This document shows positions 27,129-36,286 of a stretch of DNA of 64,000 nucleotides, piece after piece. Made by a program: the position numbers and the translations under genes. Source of the stretch: Mucilaginibacter tundrae (GTDB taxonomy: Bacteria > Bacteroidota > Bacteroidia > Sphingobacteriales > Sphingobacteriaceae); assembly GCF_013408825.1 (NCBI RefSeq), contig NZ_JACCBZ010000006.1, positions 333,217-397,216 on the forward strand, in the 5' to 3' direction. Position 1 is the stretch's first letter, and every line of letters starts with the position of its first letter. The notes beneath the pieces were generated by a model that was given only the letters and a program-made list of their open reading frames with translations, ran no database searches and was not told where the DNA came from.

Positions 27129-28940
27129 TCAATTTAATGCATCAACATCAATCCCGATCTGCTTCAGCAATAATGATGCATTAAAAGTTTTGCATTCGCC
27201 ATGTTTCATTTTGTAGTCGAACAGCATTTCGCCGTTTACAACCTGTATATCGAAATAGAAGTTGCGGATATAATCAGGATGCTTTTGTTCCAACTCAGCA
27301 ATTTGCAGGTCGTGTGTAGCGACCATGCCCACACCTTTTTTGCTAATAAGCTGCTCAATCACGGCCTTTGAGCCCAGATATTTATCAACCGAGTTAGTGC
27401 CGCGCAACATCTCATCAATTAAAAAGAAAACTTTTGGTTCGTTTTCAACCGCGGCTAATAGCATTTGCAGGCGATCAAGTTCAGCTTTAAAGGTTGAGGT
27501 GCTTTCGTTTAGCGAATCCTTGATACGCATATAGCTCACAATGGTAATAACCGATAACGTCATATTATCGGCACAAACCGGCGCGCCAGATAAAGCCAAT
27601 ACAGTATTAATACCGATAGTGCGTAAAAAAGTACTCTTACCCGCCATGTTTGACCCGGTAATAATATCTATCTTAAAAGCATCATTCAACTCATAATTAT
27701 TGGTTACACTGTATATATTGCTGATGAGTGGATGGGCGATATTTTCCGCAGTGATCGTGTAAGCATCGCCATCAGCAATTTGAGGGAAACACCATTTTGC
27801 GTAATTAATAGCTAATGATGATAAGCTAATAAGTGCTTCAAGCTCTGCTATTACATCAAATGCGGTTTCAATATCTTGTTTATTGTCGCGTTTCCAGTTT
27901 TCAATGGCTATAATCTGTTTAAGCGACCATAAAAAGAAAACATTCAATACGAAGTTAACTATCATGATAAGGTTATATCCAAGCTTGTTAATAAGCTTAG
28001 CCAGATCCTCAATGCTTTTATTGGTTTGCCCGTTATTTAGCTTTTGATTAAGTTCAGCGCATTTTGCCGACTGCCATTTTTCTGCTTCGATCACTTTTAG
28101 TACCACCGAATAATTAGCCAACACTCTGCCTATTTTATCAGCAATAGATGCCGACTTCCTCATAATCTCAGCTTTTGAATTTAATATCAACAAATTTAAA
28201 ACCGCTAAACCTACGGCAACAAAAGTTAGAGGCGAAAAATAAATGCTCGCTACAATGGCGGCTGATAATAACAAGGGGGCAATTTTGATATACACACTCA
28301 GCCATTTTTCGCCGGGAATATCAAGCGGTAACTTTAGGTAAGCAAACAGCGTGTTCAATTGAATTGCATCTTTGCTGTTGGCAAATAAAAGGCGGGCCTG
28401 CATATCTGCCTTCCAATCAGGTTTTGAGGCAATTTCCTTTACGGCATTTTGTCGTGAAAGAACAGTGTTCTGTTCTGAAGGTGCATTCAACCATTCACCG
28501 AGTTTATTATTTCCTGCAGACGTTGCCGTACGATTGATAAACTGATACAGCGATGAACCACCAAAAATATCCAGATCGGCACTGTAAAAGTGTTTATCGT
28601 TGCTAAATGCAGCCCCGTTATCATACATGTTGGTGTGGTACAGTATGCTGTTAATTTCGTTTTCGTTCACCTTTACCAGGTTTTCGAAATATTTTTTTTC
28701 GTCCTCAAAACTGCTTTGTTTTGATACCAGCCAGACAAAGGAAAAAAGCACAATAACAAACGTCACAGCAATAATGGTGAAGTTGTTTTGTGTGTTACCA
28801 AAATAAATGGATATAACCAATAGCCCGATCAATCCCAGCCTTAAAAAGGAGTAGATATTGATCAGCTTTTTATATTTGTTTACTTCTGCATTAGCAGCAG
28901 ATATACGTAGATTGTAATCGTTAATAATATCCTGTTCCAT
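27129..28940 (-). CDS. MutS-like membrane-associated ATPase
   Basis: 603 aa. The C-terminal domain is the MutS ATPase: Walker A GSNMAGKSTFLRTIG, the STFKAELDRLQ segment, Walker B FFLIDEMLRGTNS and a final TH switch (VATHDLQIAELE). The N-terminal half lacks the mismatch-recognition domain. Instead it carries hydrophobic helix pairs (about residues 33-70 and 215-255) and coiled-coil segments. This layout matches the short MutS-related family of Bacteroidota, not MutS1 or MutS2, so a direct role in mismatch repair is unproven. Convergent with the TonB receptor and divergent from rlmH. Confidence 0.88.
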   Translation of the reverse strand: MEQDIINDYNLRISAANAEVNKYKKLINIYSFLRLGLIGLLVISIYFGNTQNNFTIIAVTFVIVLFSFVWLVSKQSSFEDEKKYFENLVKVNENEINSILYHTNMYDNGAAFSNDKHFYSADLDIFGGSSLYQFINRTATSAGNNKLGEWLNAPSEQNTVLSRQNAVKEIASKPDWKADMQARLLFANSKDAIQLNTLFAYLKLPLDIPGEKWLSVYIKIAPLLLSAAIVASIYFSPLTFVAVGLAVLNLLILNSKAEIMRKSASIADKIGRVLANYSVVLKVIEAEKWQSAKCAELNQKLNNGQTNKSIEDLAKLINKLGYNLIMIVNFVLNVFFLWSLKQIIAIENWKRDNKQDIETAFDVIAELEALISLSSLAINYAKWCFPQIADGDAYTITAENIAHPLISNIYSVTNNYELNDAFKIDIITGSNMAGKSTFLRTIGINTVLALSGAPVCADNMTLSVITIVSYMRIKDSLNESTSTFKAELDRLQMLLAAVENEPKVFFLIDEMLRGTNSVDKYLGSKAVIEQLISKKGVGMVATHDLQIAELEQKHPDYIRNFYFDIQVVNGEMLFDYKMKHGECKTFNASLLLKQIGIDVDALN

Positions 28941-29006
28941 TTACCTTTAAAAAATCAAGCTAAATAAGCACTTATATTTTAAATAAACGCTTATTTTGTT
29001 TTTGAT

Positions 29007-29480
29007 ATGAAGATCACCTTTTTAACAGTTGGCAAAACTGAAGACGCTTATTTGAAAGATGGCATTGAGAAATATGTAAAACGACTGAAGCATTATACCC
29101 GCCTGGAGATGATCGACCTGCCTGAACTGAAAAATACTAAGGCACTAACTTCCGAGCAGCAAAAAAGTAAGGAAGCCGAAATGATCTTAAAAAAGATAGT
29201 ACCTACAGACCACGTTATCTTATTGGATGAAAACGGGATGGAGCTTACCTCTAAAAAATTCGCGGCTTACCTCGAAAAAAAGAACATCAGCGCGACAGCA
29301 AGTTTAATTTTCATTGTAGGCGGACCTTATGGATTTGATGAAACTGTTTACCAACGGGCCAATGATAAAATATCGCTGTCGCGCATGACCTTTTCGCATC
29401 AGATGGTACGTTTGTTTTTCACTGAGCAGCTATACCGTGCATTCACTATTATAAAAGGCGAGCCTTACCATCACGAATAG
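29007..29480 (+). CDS. rlmH: 23S rRNA (pseudouridine1915-N3)-methyltransferase
   Basis: Methylates pseudouridine 1915 in helix 69 of 23S rRNA using SAM; a SPOUT enzyme that works on the assembled ribosome. 157 aa, exactly family length. Signature blocks: KITFLTVGKTEDAYLKDGIEKYVKRL, VILLDENGMELTSKKFA, FIVGGPYGFDETVYQRAN (SAM knot) and SLSRMTFSHQMVRLFFTEQLYRAFTIIKGEPYHHE. Divergent from the MutS-like gene across a 66-base spacer. Confidence 0.96.
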   Translation: MKITFLTVGKTEDAYLKDGIEKYVKRLKHYTRLEMIDLPELKNTKALTSEQQKSKEAEMILKKIVPTDHVILLDENGMELTSKKFAAYLEKKNISATASLIFIVGGPYGFDETVYQRANDKISLSRMTFSHQMVRLFFTEQLYRAFTIIKGEPYHHE

Positions 29481-29599
29481 TCCTCCCTGAATTGTCACAT
29501 TTTTACCACAGTCACATTTTTGTAAAAACCTTTTTTTGCCCTTTTATGTATTTAATTTAGCTGCGATATTTATCTTATCGGTTAATTAAATATCTTCCT

Positions 29600-30529
29600 A
29601 TGCATCAAATAGCTACTGAACTGGTATCTGGGAAATTTATTTTCTTCTATGTGTTAATTATTTCAACTATCATTATTCACTATCGCGGTAAAGTAAGATA
29701 TAAGTTTTTCAGGCAGCTCACAGACCATTCGACTTTTATGGCACCGATTAATGTGCCGATGTACGCGCTATCAGGCGTTGAAAATAAACCCTACATCAAA
29801 ATTGAATCTTTTCCGCAACTTAATTTGCTAAGAAGCAAATGGGAAACTATACGTGATGAAGCTTTATTACTGGAGCAGGAAGAATTGATCAAAGGATCGG
29901 ATAAATTGAATGATGTTGGTTTTAACTCCTTTTTCCGCCGTGGCTGGAAGCGCTTTTATTTAAAATGGTATGATGATTTTCATCCATCAGCAACCAAATA
30001 TTGTCCTCAAACCGTTGAGCTTCTGAAACAGATTCCGTCAGTTAAAGCAGCCATGTTTGCGGTATTGCCAGCCGGTAGCGAGTTGTTAAAGCACCGTGAC
30101 CCTTATGCAGGCTCGCTACGCTATCATTTGGGTTTGATCACCCCAAACTCCGATGCTTGTAATATTGTAGTAGATGGGCAACCTTATGCATGGCGAGATG
30201 GTGAAGATGTACTGTTTGATGAAACCTATATTCATTATGCCGAGAATAAAACTGAGGTTGACCGTATAATCCTGTTTTGTGATGTAGAACGCCCAGTAAA
30301 AACCATGTTTGGCCGTGGCTGGAATAAATTTTTTGGTTGGTTTATTATGGCGGCAGCGGCTTCACCTAACATGGGCGAGGATAAAACAGGCAATATCAAT
30401 AAAGTTTTTCGATACATATATTCCATCAGGCTGGTTGGTAAAAGACTAAAGGCTTATAACTACAATTTGTATTACGGCGTAAAATATGCCCTATTAGTGC
30501 TGATATTGTGGCTCATATTCATCAGGTAA
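29600..30529 (+). CDS. Aspartyl/asparaginyl beta-hydroxylase-family (LpxO-like) dioxygenase
   Basis: 309 aa: an N-terminal hydrophobic anchor (about residues 12-27), a cupin-like Fe(II)/2-oxoglutarate domain, and a C-terminal hydrophobic helix (ALLVLILWLIFI). The metal/2OG signature is present as HRDPYAGSLRYHLGL (HxD), then HYAENKTEVDRIILFCDVERP with the second His and the Arg. The two-anchor layout resembles LpxO, the lipid A 2-hydroxylase, so a membrane-lipid substrate is a reasonable inference but not shown. Confidence 0.82.
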   Translation: MHQIATELVSGKFIFFYVLIISTIIIHYRGKVRYKFFRQLTDHSTFMAPINVPMYALSGVENKPYIKIESFPQLNLLRSKWETIRDEALLLEQEELIKGSDKLNDVGFNSFFRRGWKRFYLKWYDDFHPSATKYCPQTVELLKQIPSVKAAMFAVLPAGSELLKHRDPYAGSLRYHLGLITPNSDACNIVVDGQPYAWRDGEDVLFDETYIHYAENKTEVDRIILFCDVERPVKTMFGRGWNKFFGWFIMAAAASPNMGEDKTGNINKVFRYIYSIRLVGKRLKAYNYNLYYGVKYALLVLILWLIFIR

Positions 30530-30552
30530 TTGTTTGGGATTGTTAATTTGGC

Positions 30553-30560
30553 TAGCTTTG
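30553..30560 (+). promoter_or_regulatory. Bacteroidota -7 promoter box TAGCTTTG
   Basis: Exact TAnnTTTG match directly in front of the CDF gene, with a tttg about 16 bases upstream as a possible -33 element. It lies only 4 bases before the ATG at 30565, so the message would be nearly leaderless, or the true start of translation lies further in. Confidence 0.45.
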
Positions 30561-30564
30561 CACT

Positions 30565-31545
30565 ATGTCAGATCATTCCCATTCGCACGATCATTCGCAC
30601 TCGCATGATCATTCCCATTCACACGATCACGATCATTCGCATGGATTATTCGGCCACCATCATCACGACGCGCCCAAAATTGATAATTTAAATGCGGCTT
30701 TTATCATTGGCATCATTTTAAATTCGGCTTTTGTTATTATTGAGGTTATAGCCGGTTTGTATATACACTCTTTGTCATTACTTACCGATGCAGGCCATAA
30801 CCTGAGCGATGTTGCAGCACTAGCACTAGCATTGTTAGCCTTTAAGCTAACCAAAGTAAGCTCGAACAATAAATATACTTACGGTTACAAACGTTCAACC
30901 ATCATCGTATCGTTTTTCAATGCGGTTATTCTTTTTGCCTCGGTAGGTGTAATTGTTTACGAAGCAGTCATCAGGTTTATACACCCCGCAACTATAGAGG
31001 GTGGCACCATGGCCTGGGTAGCTTTAATAGGCATAGGTGTTAATGCTTTTACCGCCTACCTTTTTGTTAAGGGTAAAGATGGCGACCTCAACATAAAAAG
31101 CACTTATATGCACATGGCTATGGATGCTGTTGTATCGGCAGGTGTAGTAATTTCGGGGGTTATTATTTACTTCACACATTTTTATATGCTGGATAGCATT
31201 GTGAGTATCCTTATAGCTATCACTATTTTACGTGGCACATGGAGTCTGTTAAACGATAGCTTACGATTAGAAATGGATGGAGTACCTAAAGAATTGAACC
31301 TCGACAAAATAAAAACAGAGTTACTTAAAGCTAAAGGTGTTATTGATGTGCATCACATGCATGTGTGGGCATTGAGTACCACTGAAAACGCGCTAACAGC
31401 TCACTTGGTTGTCGACCCGGAGCATTTGAGTACGTTCGATAATATCAAACATGATCTTCGCCACCGTTTGGAGCATCTGGATATTAGCCACAGTACATTC
31501 GAACCGGAATTTTCTACAGAAGATTGTAAGCACCAGGATTGTTGA
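30565..31545 (+). CDS. Cation diffusion facilitator (zinc/cobalt/cadmium exporter)
   Basis: 326 aa. The first 35 residues are a His/Asp/Ser repeat (about ten HSHDH units), a metal-binding tail. Six transmembrane helices follow, with LTDAGHNLSDVAALALALLAFK (helix II metal site, HxxxD) and AMDAVVSAGVVISG (helix V, HxxxD preceded by YMHMAMD). The C-terminal cytoplasmic ferredoxin-like domain has IDVHHMHVWALSTTENALTAHLV. Exports divalent metal by proton antiport. The DNA repeat coding the His tail should not be read as a CRISPR. Confidence 0.94.
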   Translation: MSDHSHSHDHSHSHDHSHSHDHDHSHGLFGHHHHDAPKIDNLNAAFIIGIILNSAFVIIEVIAGLYIHSLSLLTDAGHNLSDVAALALALLAFKLTKVSSNNKYTYGYKRSTIIVSFFNAVILFASVGVIVYEAVIRFIHPATIEGGTMAWVALIGIGVNAFTAYLFVKGKDGDLNIKSTYMHMAMDAVVSAGVVISGVIIYFTHFYMLDSIVSILIAITILRGTWSLLNDSLRLEMDGVPKELNLDKIKTELLKAKGVIDVHHMHVWALSTTENALTAHLVVDPEHLSTFDNIKHDLRHRLEHLDISHSTFEPEFSTEDCKHQDC

Positions 31546-31567
31546 TTGGTACTGTAAATATTAAAAC

Positions 31568-31815
31568 TTGTCATTGCTCCTGTCTGAACCGCAATTTATA
31601 GAATTAAAGAATGATCAGAATTTCAAAAATTCAACCCATTCCCAAAATTCGAGTTCAGACAGAAACGGAACTCACTTCCGATGTCTGAAGTTTTTAACTT
31701 CGGACGACTGTAGTCTGAGACTACAGTCATAGTTTGTTCATAGACCAAGACTATGAACGGCAGAGAGGTATCTGACCTCATGATATACGCCTCGTACACC
31801 ATGAGGACAATCATA
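31568..31815. repeat. Cluster of REP-like palindromes
   Basis: At least four consecutive imperfect hairpins in 250 bases between the CDF and symporter genes: tgtctgaa..ttcagaca, ccgaagtt-type (cttcggac/gtctgaag), gactgtagtctgagactacagtc (31705-31727), catagt..actatg and cctcatg..catgagg. No ORF. The arrangement resembles REP/BIME arrays mobilised by RAYT-type transposases. Confidence 0.65.
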
Positions 31816-31850
31816 AAACCCAATTTATTCGCTATACTTGTTTTACAATT

Positions 31851-33083
31851 ATGAAGCGATTATTCTCCAATTTAACTTTCCAGGTTATTACCGCCATTAT
31901 ATTAGGCGTTGTTGTGGGTGCTTACTTTAAAGGCTTTACTTCTACCGCAAAAACCATCAGCGATACGTTCATCAAGTTAATAACCATGCTGATCGTGCCC
32001 ATCATCTTTTGCACCATAGTATTAGGTATTGCCGGTGTTGATGATATGAAAAAGGTTGGCCGTGTTGGCGGCAAGGCAATATTGTACTTCGAGATCATGA
32101 CCACCTTTGCCCTTATCATTGGCTTAATTGTTGCCAACGTACTCAAACCAGGCGCAGGCTTTATCAATCATCCAACAGTTGCGGCTAACGCCGATAAATT
32201 AGCTGTATACGAAAAAGCTGCTGCCGATATGCATTGGGGCGAGTTTTTAACACACATTGTACCCTCCAATATATTTAATGCTTTTTCTACTGGTGATATT
32301 TTGCAGGTGTTATTCTTTGCCATACTATTCGGCTATGGTATCAGTAAAATGGGCGAAGCAGGTAAATCCATCGTTTCCGGTATCGACAAAATATCAAAAG
32401 TATTCTTCAATATCATGAAGTTGGTGATGAAGCTGGCACCTATCGGCGCTTTCGGCGGAATGGCATATACTGTGGGTACTTATGGTATAAGCACCTTGCA
32501 GCCTATGTTGCATTTACTCGGCGCGGTTTACCTTACTATGTTCCTGTTTATTTTTATTGTGCTGAATATCGTTTGCCGCATTTACAAATTCAGCCTTTGG
32601 CATTATCTTAAGTATATTAAAGACGAAATACTACTGGTCTTAGGTACATCATCCTCTGAATCCGCCCTGCCAAGCATGATCGAAAAAATGGAGAAATACG
32701 GTTGTTCCAAATCAGTTGTTGGTTTGGTGATCCCTACCGGCTATAGTTTTAATTTGGATGGCACTACTATTTATATGGCTATGTCGGTTATATTTTTAGC
32801 GCAGGTTTTTCATATCGATCTTAGTATAGAACAACAATTAGTTATCATTGGTATACTGATGCTCACCTCCAAAGGCGCGGCGGCGGTTACGGGTGGTGGT
32901 TTTATTGTGTTAACATCAACATTGGCAGCTATCAAAATAATCCCGATTGAAGGTGTGGCAATTTTGCTGGGAATAGATAGGTTTATGTCGGAAGCAAGGG
33001 CGATAACTAATTTGATCGGGAATGGGATAGCTACTATTGTTGTAGCTAAGAGTGAGGGGGAGTTTGTGGCGGTTGAAGAATAG
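31851..33083 (+). CDS. Dicarboxylate/amino acid:cation symporter (DAACS family)
   Basis: 410 aa with eight transmembrane segments and two hairpin loops. The signature loops are TSSSESALPSMIEKMEKYG (HP1 serine-rich loop) and SFNLDGTTIYMAMSVIFLAQ (NxDG on TM7), then SKGAAAVTGGGFIVLTSTL (HP2) and DRFMSEARAITNLIGNGIATIVVA (TM8 substrate site). Na+ or H+ coupled uptake of C4-dicarboxylates, glutamate or aspartate. The distinction cannot be made from sequence alone. Confidence 0.93.
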   Translation: MKRLFSNLTFQVITAIILGVVVGAYFKGFTSTAKTISDTFIKLITMLIVPIIFCTIVLGIAGVDDMKKVGRVGGKAILYFEIMTTFALIIGLIVANVLKPGAGFINHPTVAANADKLAVYEKAAADMHWGEFLTHIVPSNIFNAFSTGDILQVLFFAILFGYGISKMGEAGKSIVSGIDKISKVFFNIMKLVMKLAPIGAFGGMAYTVGTYGISTLQPMLHLLGAVYLTMFLFIFIVLNIVCRIYKFSLWHYLKYIKDEILLVLGTSSSESALPSMIEKMEKYGCSKSVVGLVIPTGYSFNLDGTTIYMAMSVIFLAQVFHIDLSIEQQLVIIGILMLTSKGAAAVTGGGFIVLTSTLAAIKIIPIEGVAILLGIDRFMSEARAITNLIGNGIATIVVAKSEGEFVAVEE

Positions 33084-33193
33084 CTTGGGTAACATACTCC
33101 TCGCAATGGCGTTCTAATGTAGATCGCGTTGCTATCCAACCAAACTTTTACAAAAAAATTACCCCTTTATCATCACAGGGCACAAAAATATTT

Positions 33194-33201
33194 TAGCTTT
33201 G
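33194..33201 (+). promoter_or_regulatory. Bacteroidota -7 promoter box TAGCTTTG for sucD
   Basis: Exact TAnnTTTG match 26 bases before the sucD ATG, a normal leader length. Confidence 0.6.
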
Positions 33202-33226
33202 CGCTACTAAAATAAAGATAACAGCA

Positions 33227-34096
33227 ATGAGTGTTCTTGTAAACAAAGATTCAAAAGTTATTGTTCAGGGTTTTACCGGTAAAGAAGGTACTTATCATGC
33301 TGAGCAAATGATAGCCTACGGTACGCAGGTTGTTGGTGGCGTTACACCAGGTAAAGGCGGACAAAGCCACCTTGACAGGCCTATTTTTAACACAGTAAAA
33401 GACGCTGTTGATAAAACAGGCGCTGATGTATCTATCATATTTGTACCCCCTGCTTTTGCTGCAGATGCTATAATGGAAGCTGCTGAAGCCGGAATTAAAG
33501 TTATTGTTTGTATTACCGAAGGTATTCCTACAAAGGATATGATCCAGGTAAAAGAATATATCAGCGACAGGGATACTCGCCTTATCGGACCAAACTGCCC
33601 GGGCATTATCACTGCCGATGAAGCTAAAATCGGTATTATGCCGGGCTTTATCTTCAAAAAAGGCCATGTTGGTGTGGTTTCAAAATCAGGTACGCTTACT
33701 TATGAGGCGGTTGACCAGGTTGTTAAAGCCGGAATGGGCATCACTACCGCTATCGGTATTGGTGGCGACCCGATCATTGGTACTACTACTAAAGAAGCGG
33801 TTGAATTATTAATGAATGACCCTGAAACTCATGGCATCATTATGATTGGCGAAATAGGTGGCGGTATGGAAGCAGAAGCTGCCCACTGGATAAAAGCAAA
33901 TGGCACTAAACCTGTTGTAGGATTTATTGCTGGCCAAACAGCGCCTCCGGGCCGTCGTATGGGGCACGCGGGTGCAATTGTTGGCGGTGCCGATGATACT
34001 GCTGCCGCGAAAATGAAGATCATGACTGAATGCGGTATTAAAGTTGTTGAATCACCTGCCGAAATTGGTGCTGCAATGGCTGAATTGTTGAAATAA
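33227..34096 (+). CDS. sucD: Succinyl-CoA synthetase alpha subunit
   Basis: Forms succinate and nucleoside triphosphate from succinyl-CoA in the TCA cycle, with SucC. 289 aa. CoA-binding Rossmann domain: [33 protein letters not shown]. Ligase domain: [21 protein letters not shown] and the phosphohistidine loop [22 protein letters not shown], where His is the phosphorylated residue. sucC is not adjacent, which is common in Bacteroidota. A terminator follows. Confidence 0.97.
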   Translation: MSVLVNKDSKVIVQGFTGKEGTYHAEQMIAYGTQVVGGVTPGKGGQSHLDRPIFNTVKDAVDKTGADVSIIFVPPAFAADAIMEAAEAGIKVIVCITEGIPTKDMIQVKEYISDRDTRLIGPNCPGIITADEAKIGIMPGFIFKKGHVGVVSKSGTLTYEAVDQVVKAGMGITTAIGIGGDPIIGTTTKEAVELLMNDPETHGIIMIGEIGGGMEAEAAHWIKANGTKPVVGFIAGQTAPPGRRMGHAGAIVGGADDTAAAKMKIMTECGIKVVESPAEIGAAMAELLK

Positions 34097-34126
34097 GAAT
34101 CGAGAAGTAAGATTCAAGATATATGA

Positions 34127-34157
34127 AAAATCCTGGCTTATGGCTGGGATTTTTTTG
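34127..34157 (+). terminator. Terminator of sucD
   Basis: aaatcctggc ttat ggctgggattt pairs over about 10 bp including G-T wobbles, followed by tttttt. Confidence 0.65.
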
Positions 34158-34269
34158 TTGGTCAAAACTGTGTAAACATCCATCCCACAAACAAAAAACC
34201 ACCTCGATTTGTCGTATATTGTATCAAGTGAAAATTACTAATCACTCAATCACTAATTTAAAAATAATA

Positions 34270-34635
34270 ATGGAATACAATAAATTAACCCCAGAAGAAG
34301 AATATATCATCCTACATAAAGGCACCGAGCGCCCGTTTACCGGCTCGTTATTAAATAATAAAGCCGAAGGTGTTTATGTATGCAAAAGATGCGATACGCC
34401 ATTGTATGATTCGGCTACCAAGTTTGAATCGCACTGTGGCTGGCCAAGTTTTGATGATGAGATTCCCGGAGCAGTAAAACGCGTACCCGATGCCGATGGC
34501 CGCCGTGTGGAAATTGTATGTGCTAATTGCGGTGCGCACCTAGGTCACGTTTTCGAGGGAGAGTACCTCACACCTAAAAACACCAGGCATTGTGTAAACT
34601 CGGTATCTATGAAATTTGTACCGCTTGAGAATTAA
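34270..34635 (+). CDS. msrB: Peptide-methionine (R)-S-oxide reductase MsrB
   Basis: Reduces methionine-R-sulfoxide in proteins. 121 aa from the ATG at 34270 ([22 protein letters not shown]), which matches family starts; the reading frame is open further up but covers the sucD terminator. Zn site: CKRCDTPLY and [24 protein letters not shown] is the family core, and the catalytic Cys is in the [11 protein letters not shown] block. Complete. Confidence 0.94.
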   Translation: MEYNKLTPEEEYIILHKGTERPFTGSLLNNKAEGVYVCKRCDTPLYDSATKFESHCGWPSFDDEIPGAVKRVPDADGRRVEIVCANCGAHLGHVFEGEYLTPKNTRHCVNSVSMKFVPLEN

Positions 34636-34869
34636 AACCAAAGGCTGTCCGCCACTGTCCATAAAACGGACGGACAAGGCGGTTATAAAAATGTTAACAG
34701 TCATTTCAAAATGACAAAATTCTTACGGTGCTAATTCAAGGCACTTAACGCTCTCAGAGCAACCAAATTAACGAGTCAATTTGTTAACAACTTGGCTTCT
34801 TGTTTAAAACTATCACTACCAAACAAGCTCCATTAGCCCTTATATTTGGATTAATAAGTTCTTACAAAA

Positions 34870-35036
34870 GCTATACAGGTTACCGGTTATTTCCGGTATT
34901 AAAAGGGAACCATGTTAAAATCATGGGCTGACGTGCAACTGTGAAAATTGGTTGCAAGTTGCGGGCTAAGATTATAGGATTCAAATCCGAAAAATCAAAG
35001 ACTCTCAACCTCAATCAAAAGCCAGACACCTGCCTG
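34870..35036 (+). promoter_or_regulatory. Cobalamin riboswitch upstream of nrdBA
   Basis: The conserved B12-box elements appear in order: aaaagggaac (34901-34910), catg..ttaaaatcatgggctgacgt, gcaactgtgaa (34934-34944), and the 3' closing motif gccagacacctgcc (35021-35034). These match the cobalamin riboswitch core (AAAnGGGAA, GCAACTGTGA, GCCAGgnnACCTGCC). It lies 120 bases in front of nrdB. In Streptomyces a B12 riboswitch represses class I nrdAB when B12-dependent NrdJ can work; the same logic is expected here. Confidence 0.88.
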
Positions 35037-35155
35037 CATAGCATGTCAAAACTTTCACGAATAAGGTTTTGCCAAAAGTCTTTTTTATCACTGCTTCATC
35101 CGCGAACGCAGTCGGTTAATTGTCTTTTGTCAACACCAAAATATACACGGCGCAA

Positions 35156-36130
35156 ATGAAACAGGAAGACGAATTATTACTCAGAGAGAACAAGGACAGG
35201 TTTGTGATCCTGCCCATCAAGTATCCCGCTATTTGGGAGATGTACAAAAAATGCGAAGCCAGCTTTTGGACTGCCGAGGAGATCGATCTTTCTGATGATA
35301 TGAAACATTGGGAAACTATGAATTCCGGCGAGAAGCATTTCATTTCGCACATCCTGGCATTTTTTGCCGCCAGCGATGGTATTGTGAATGAGAATTTGGC
35401 CATCAACTTTATGAGCGAGGTTCAGTTACCTGAAGCACGTTGTTTCTATGGCTTCCAGATCATGATGGAGAACATCCACTCTGAAACTTATGCCTTGTTG
35501 ATTGATACCTACATTAAAGATCCGATTGAGAAAGATCGCCTGTTTCATGCCATCGATACGGTACCATGTGTAAATAAAAAAGCTGAGTGGGCACTGCGTT
35601 GGATCAATAACGGATCATTCGCCGAGCGCCTGATTGCTTTTGCTGCTGTTGAGGGAATTTTCTTCTCAGGTAGCTTCTGCTCTATCTTCTGGCTGAAGAA
35701 ACGTGGTTTAATGCCGGGCTTAACTTTCAGTAACGAGTTGATCTCTCGTGACGAAGGAATGCACTGCGAATTCGCATGTTTGCTCTACCGTATGCTGGAG
35801 CACAAATTACCGAAAGATCAGGCCACCAAAATCATCACTGACGCGGTAGAGATCGAAAAAGAATTTGTTACCGATGCACTACCGGTAAACCTGATTGGTA
35901 TGAATGCCAAATTAATGAGCCAGTACATTGAGTTTGTTGCCGACAGATGGTTAGGTGAATTGGGCTACGATAAAGTATATGGTGCATCCAATCCGTTTGA
36001 TTTTATGGAGATGATATCGCTGCAAGGCAAAACCAACTTCTTTGAAAAACGTGTTGGCGATTACCAGAAAAGCGGTGTGCTAAATGCAACAGCAGATAGC
36101 AAGAGCTTCTCATTAGATGATGATTTTTAG
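35156..36130 (+). CDS. nrdB: Ribonucleotide reductase class I small subunit
   Basis: Houses the diiron/tyrosyl radical cofactor that starts ribonucleotide reduction in NrdA. Iron-ligand blocks: [50 protein letters not shown] and [21 protein letters not shown]. The C-terminus ends KSFSLDDDF, the acidic tail that docks on NrdA. I start at the ATG at 35156 ([16 protein letters not shown]), giving 324 aa; a TTG at 35120 would add twelve atypical residues. Preceded by the B12 riboswitch and followed by nrdA after 156 bases. Confidence 0.95.
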   Translation: MKQEDELLLRENKDRFVILPIKYPAIWEMYKKCEASFWTAEEIDLSDDMKHWETMNSGEKHFISHILAFFAASDGIVNENLAINFMSEVQLPEARCFYGFQIMMENIHSETYALLIDTYIKDPIEKDRLFHAIDTVPCVNKKAEWALRWINNGSFAERLIAFAAVEGIFFSGSFCSIFWLKKRGLMPGLTFSNELISRDEGMHCEFACLLYRMLEHKLPKDQATKIITDAVEIEKEFVTDALPVNLIGMNAKLMSQYIEFVADRWLGELGYDKVYGASNPFDFMEMISLQGKTNFFEKRVGDYQKSGVLNATADSKSFSLDDDF

Positions 36131-36147
36131 GAAAGGATCAGGTCGCT

Positions 36148-36243
36148 AGTATCAAGTATCTAAATTGACTTGCACAGCGAACCAAACATCACTAAAATCA
36201 TCGATACAAAAAAACAAAAAAGGAAATCTAGCTACTTGATACT
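36148..36243. repeat. Inverted repeat agtatcaagta between nrdB and nrdA
   Basis: Arms 36148-36158 and 36233-36243 are perfect 11-base reverse complements; the intervening 75 bases have A-runs. Probably repeat debris inside the operon; a processing hairpin is possible. Confidence 0.5.
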
Positions 36244-36286
36244 GGCTACTAAGTACTAAAGAAAAAGCTACTAAATACCAAGAGAT

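Noticed and set aside
27129..28940. Housekeeping MutS1/MutS2
   Set aside because: Lacks mismatch-recognition and Smr domains and has membrane helices; called MutS-like only.
30565..30670. CRISPR-like tandem repeat
   Set aside because: The short cattc/cacgatc repeats code the His-rich tail of the CDF transporter; there are no spacers.
34123..34269. 49-residue N-terminal extension of MsrB
   Set aside because: Covers the sucD terminator, and the product would be Cys/Lys-rich without family match.
35120..35155. TTG start for nrdB
   Set aside because: Adds twelve residues not seen in NrdB; the ATG at 35156 starts at the family N-terminus.
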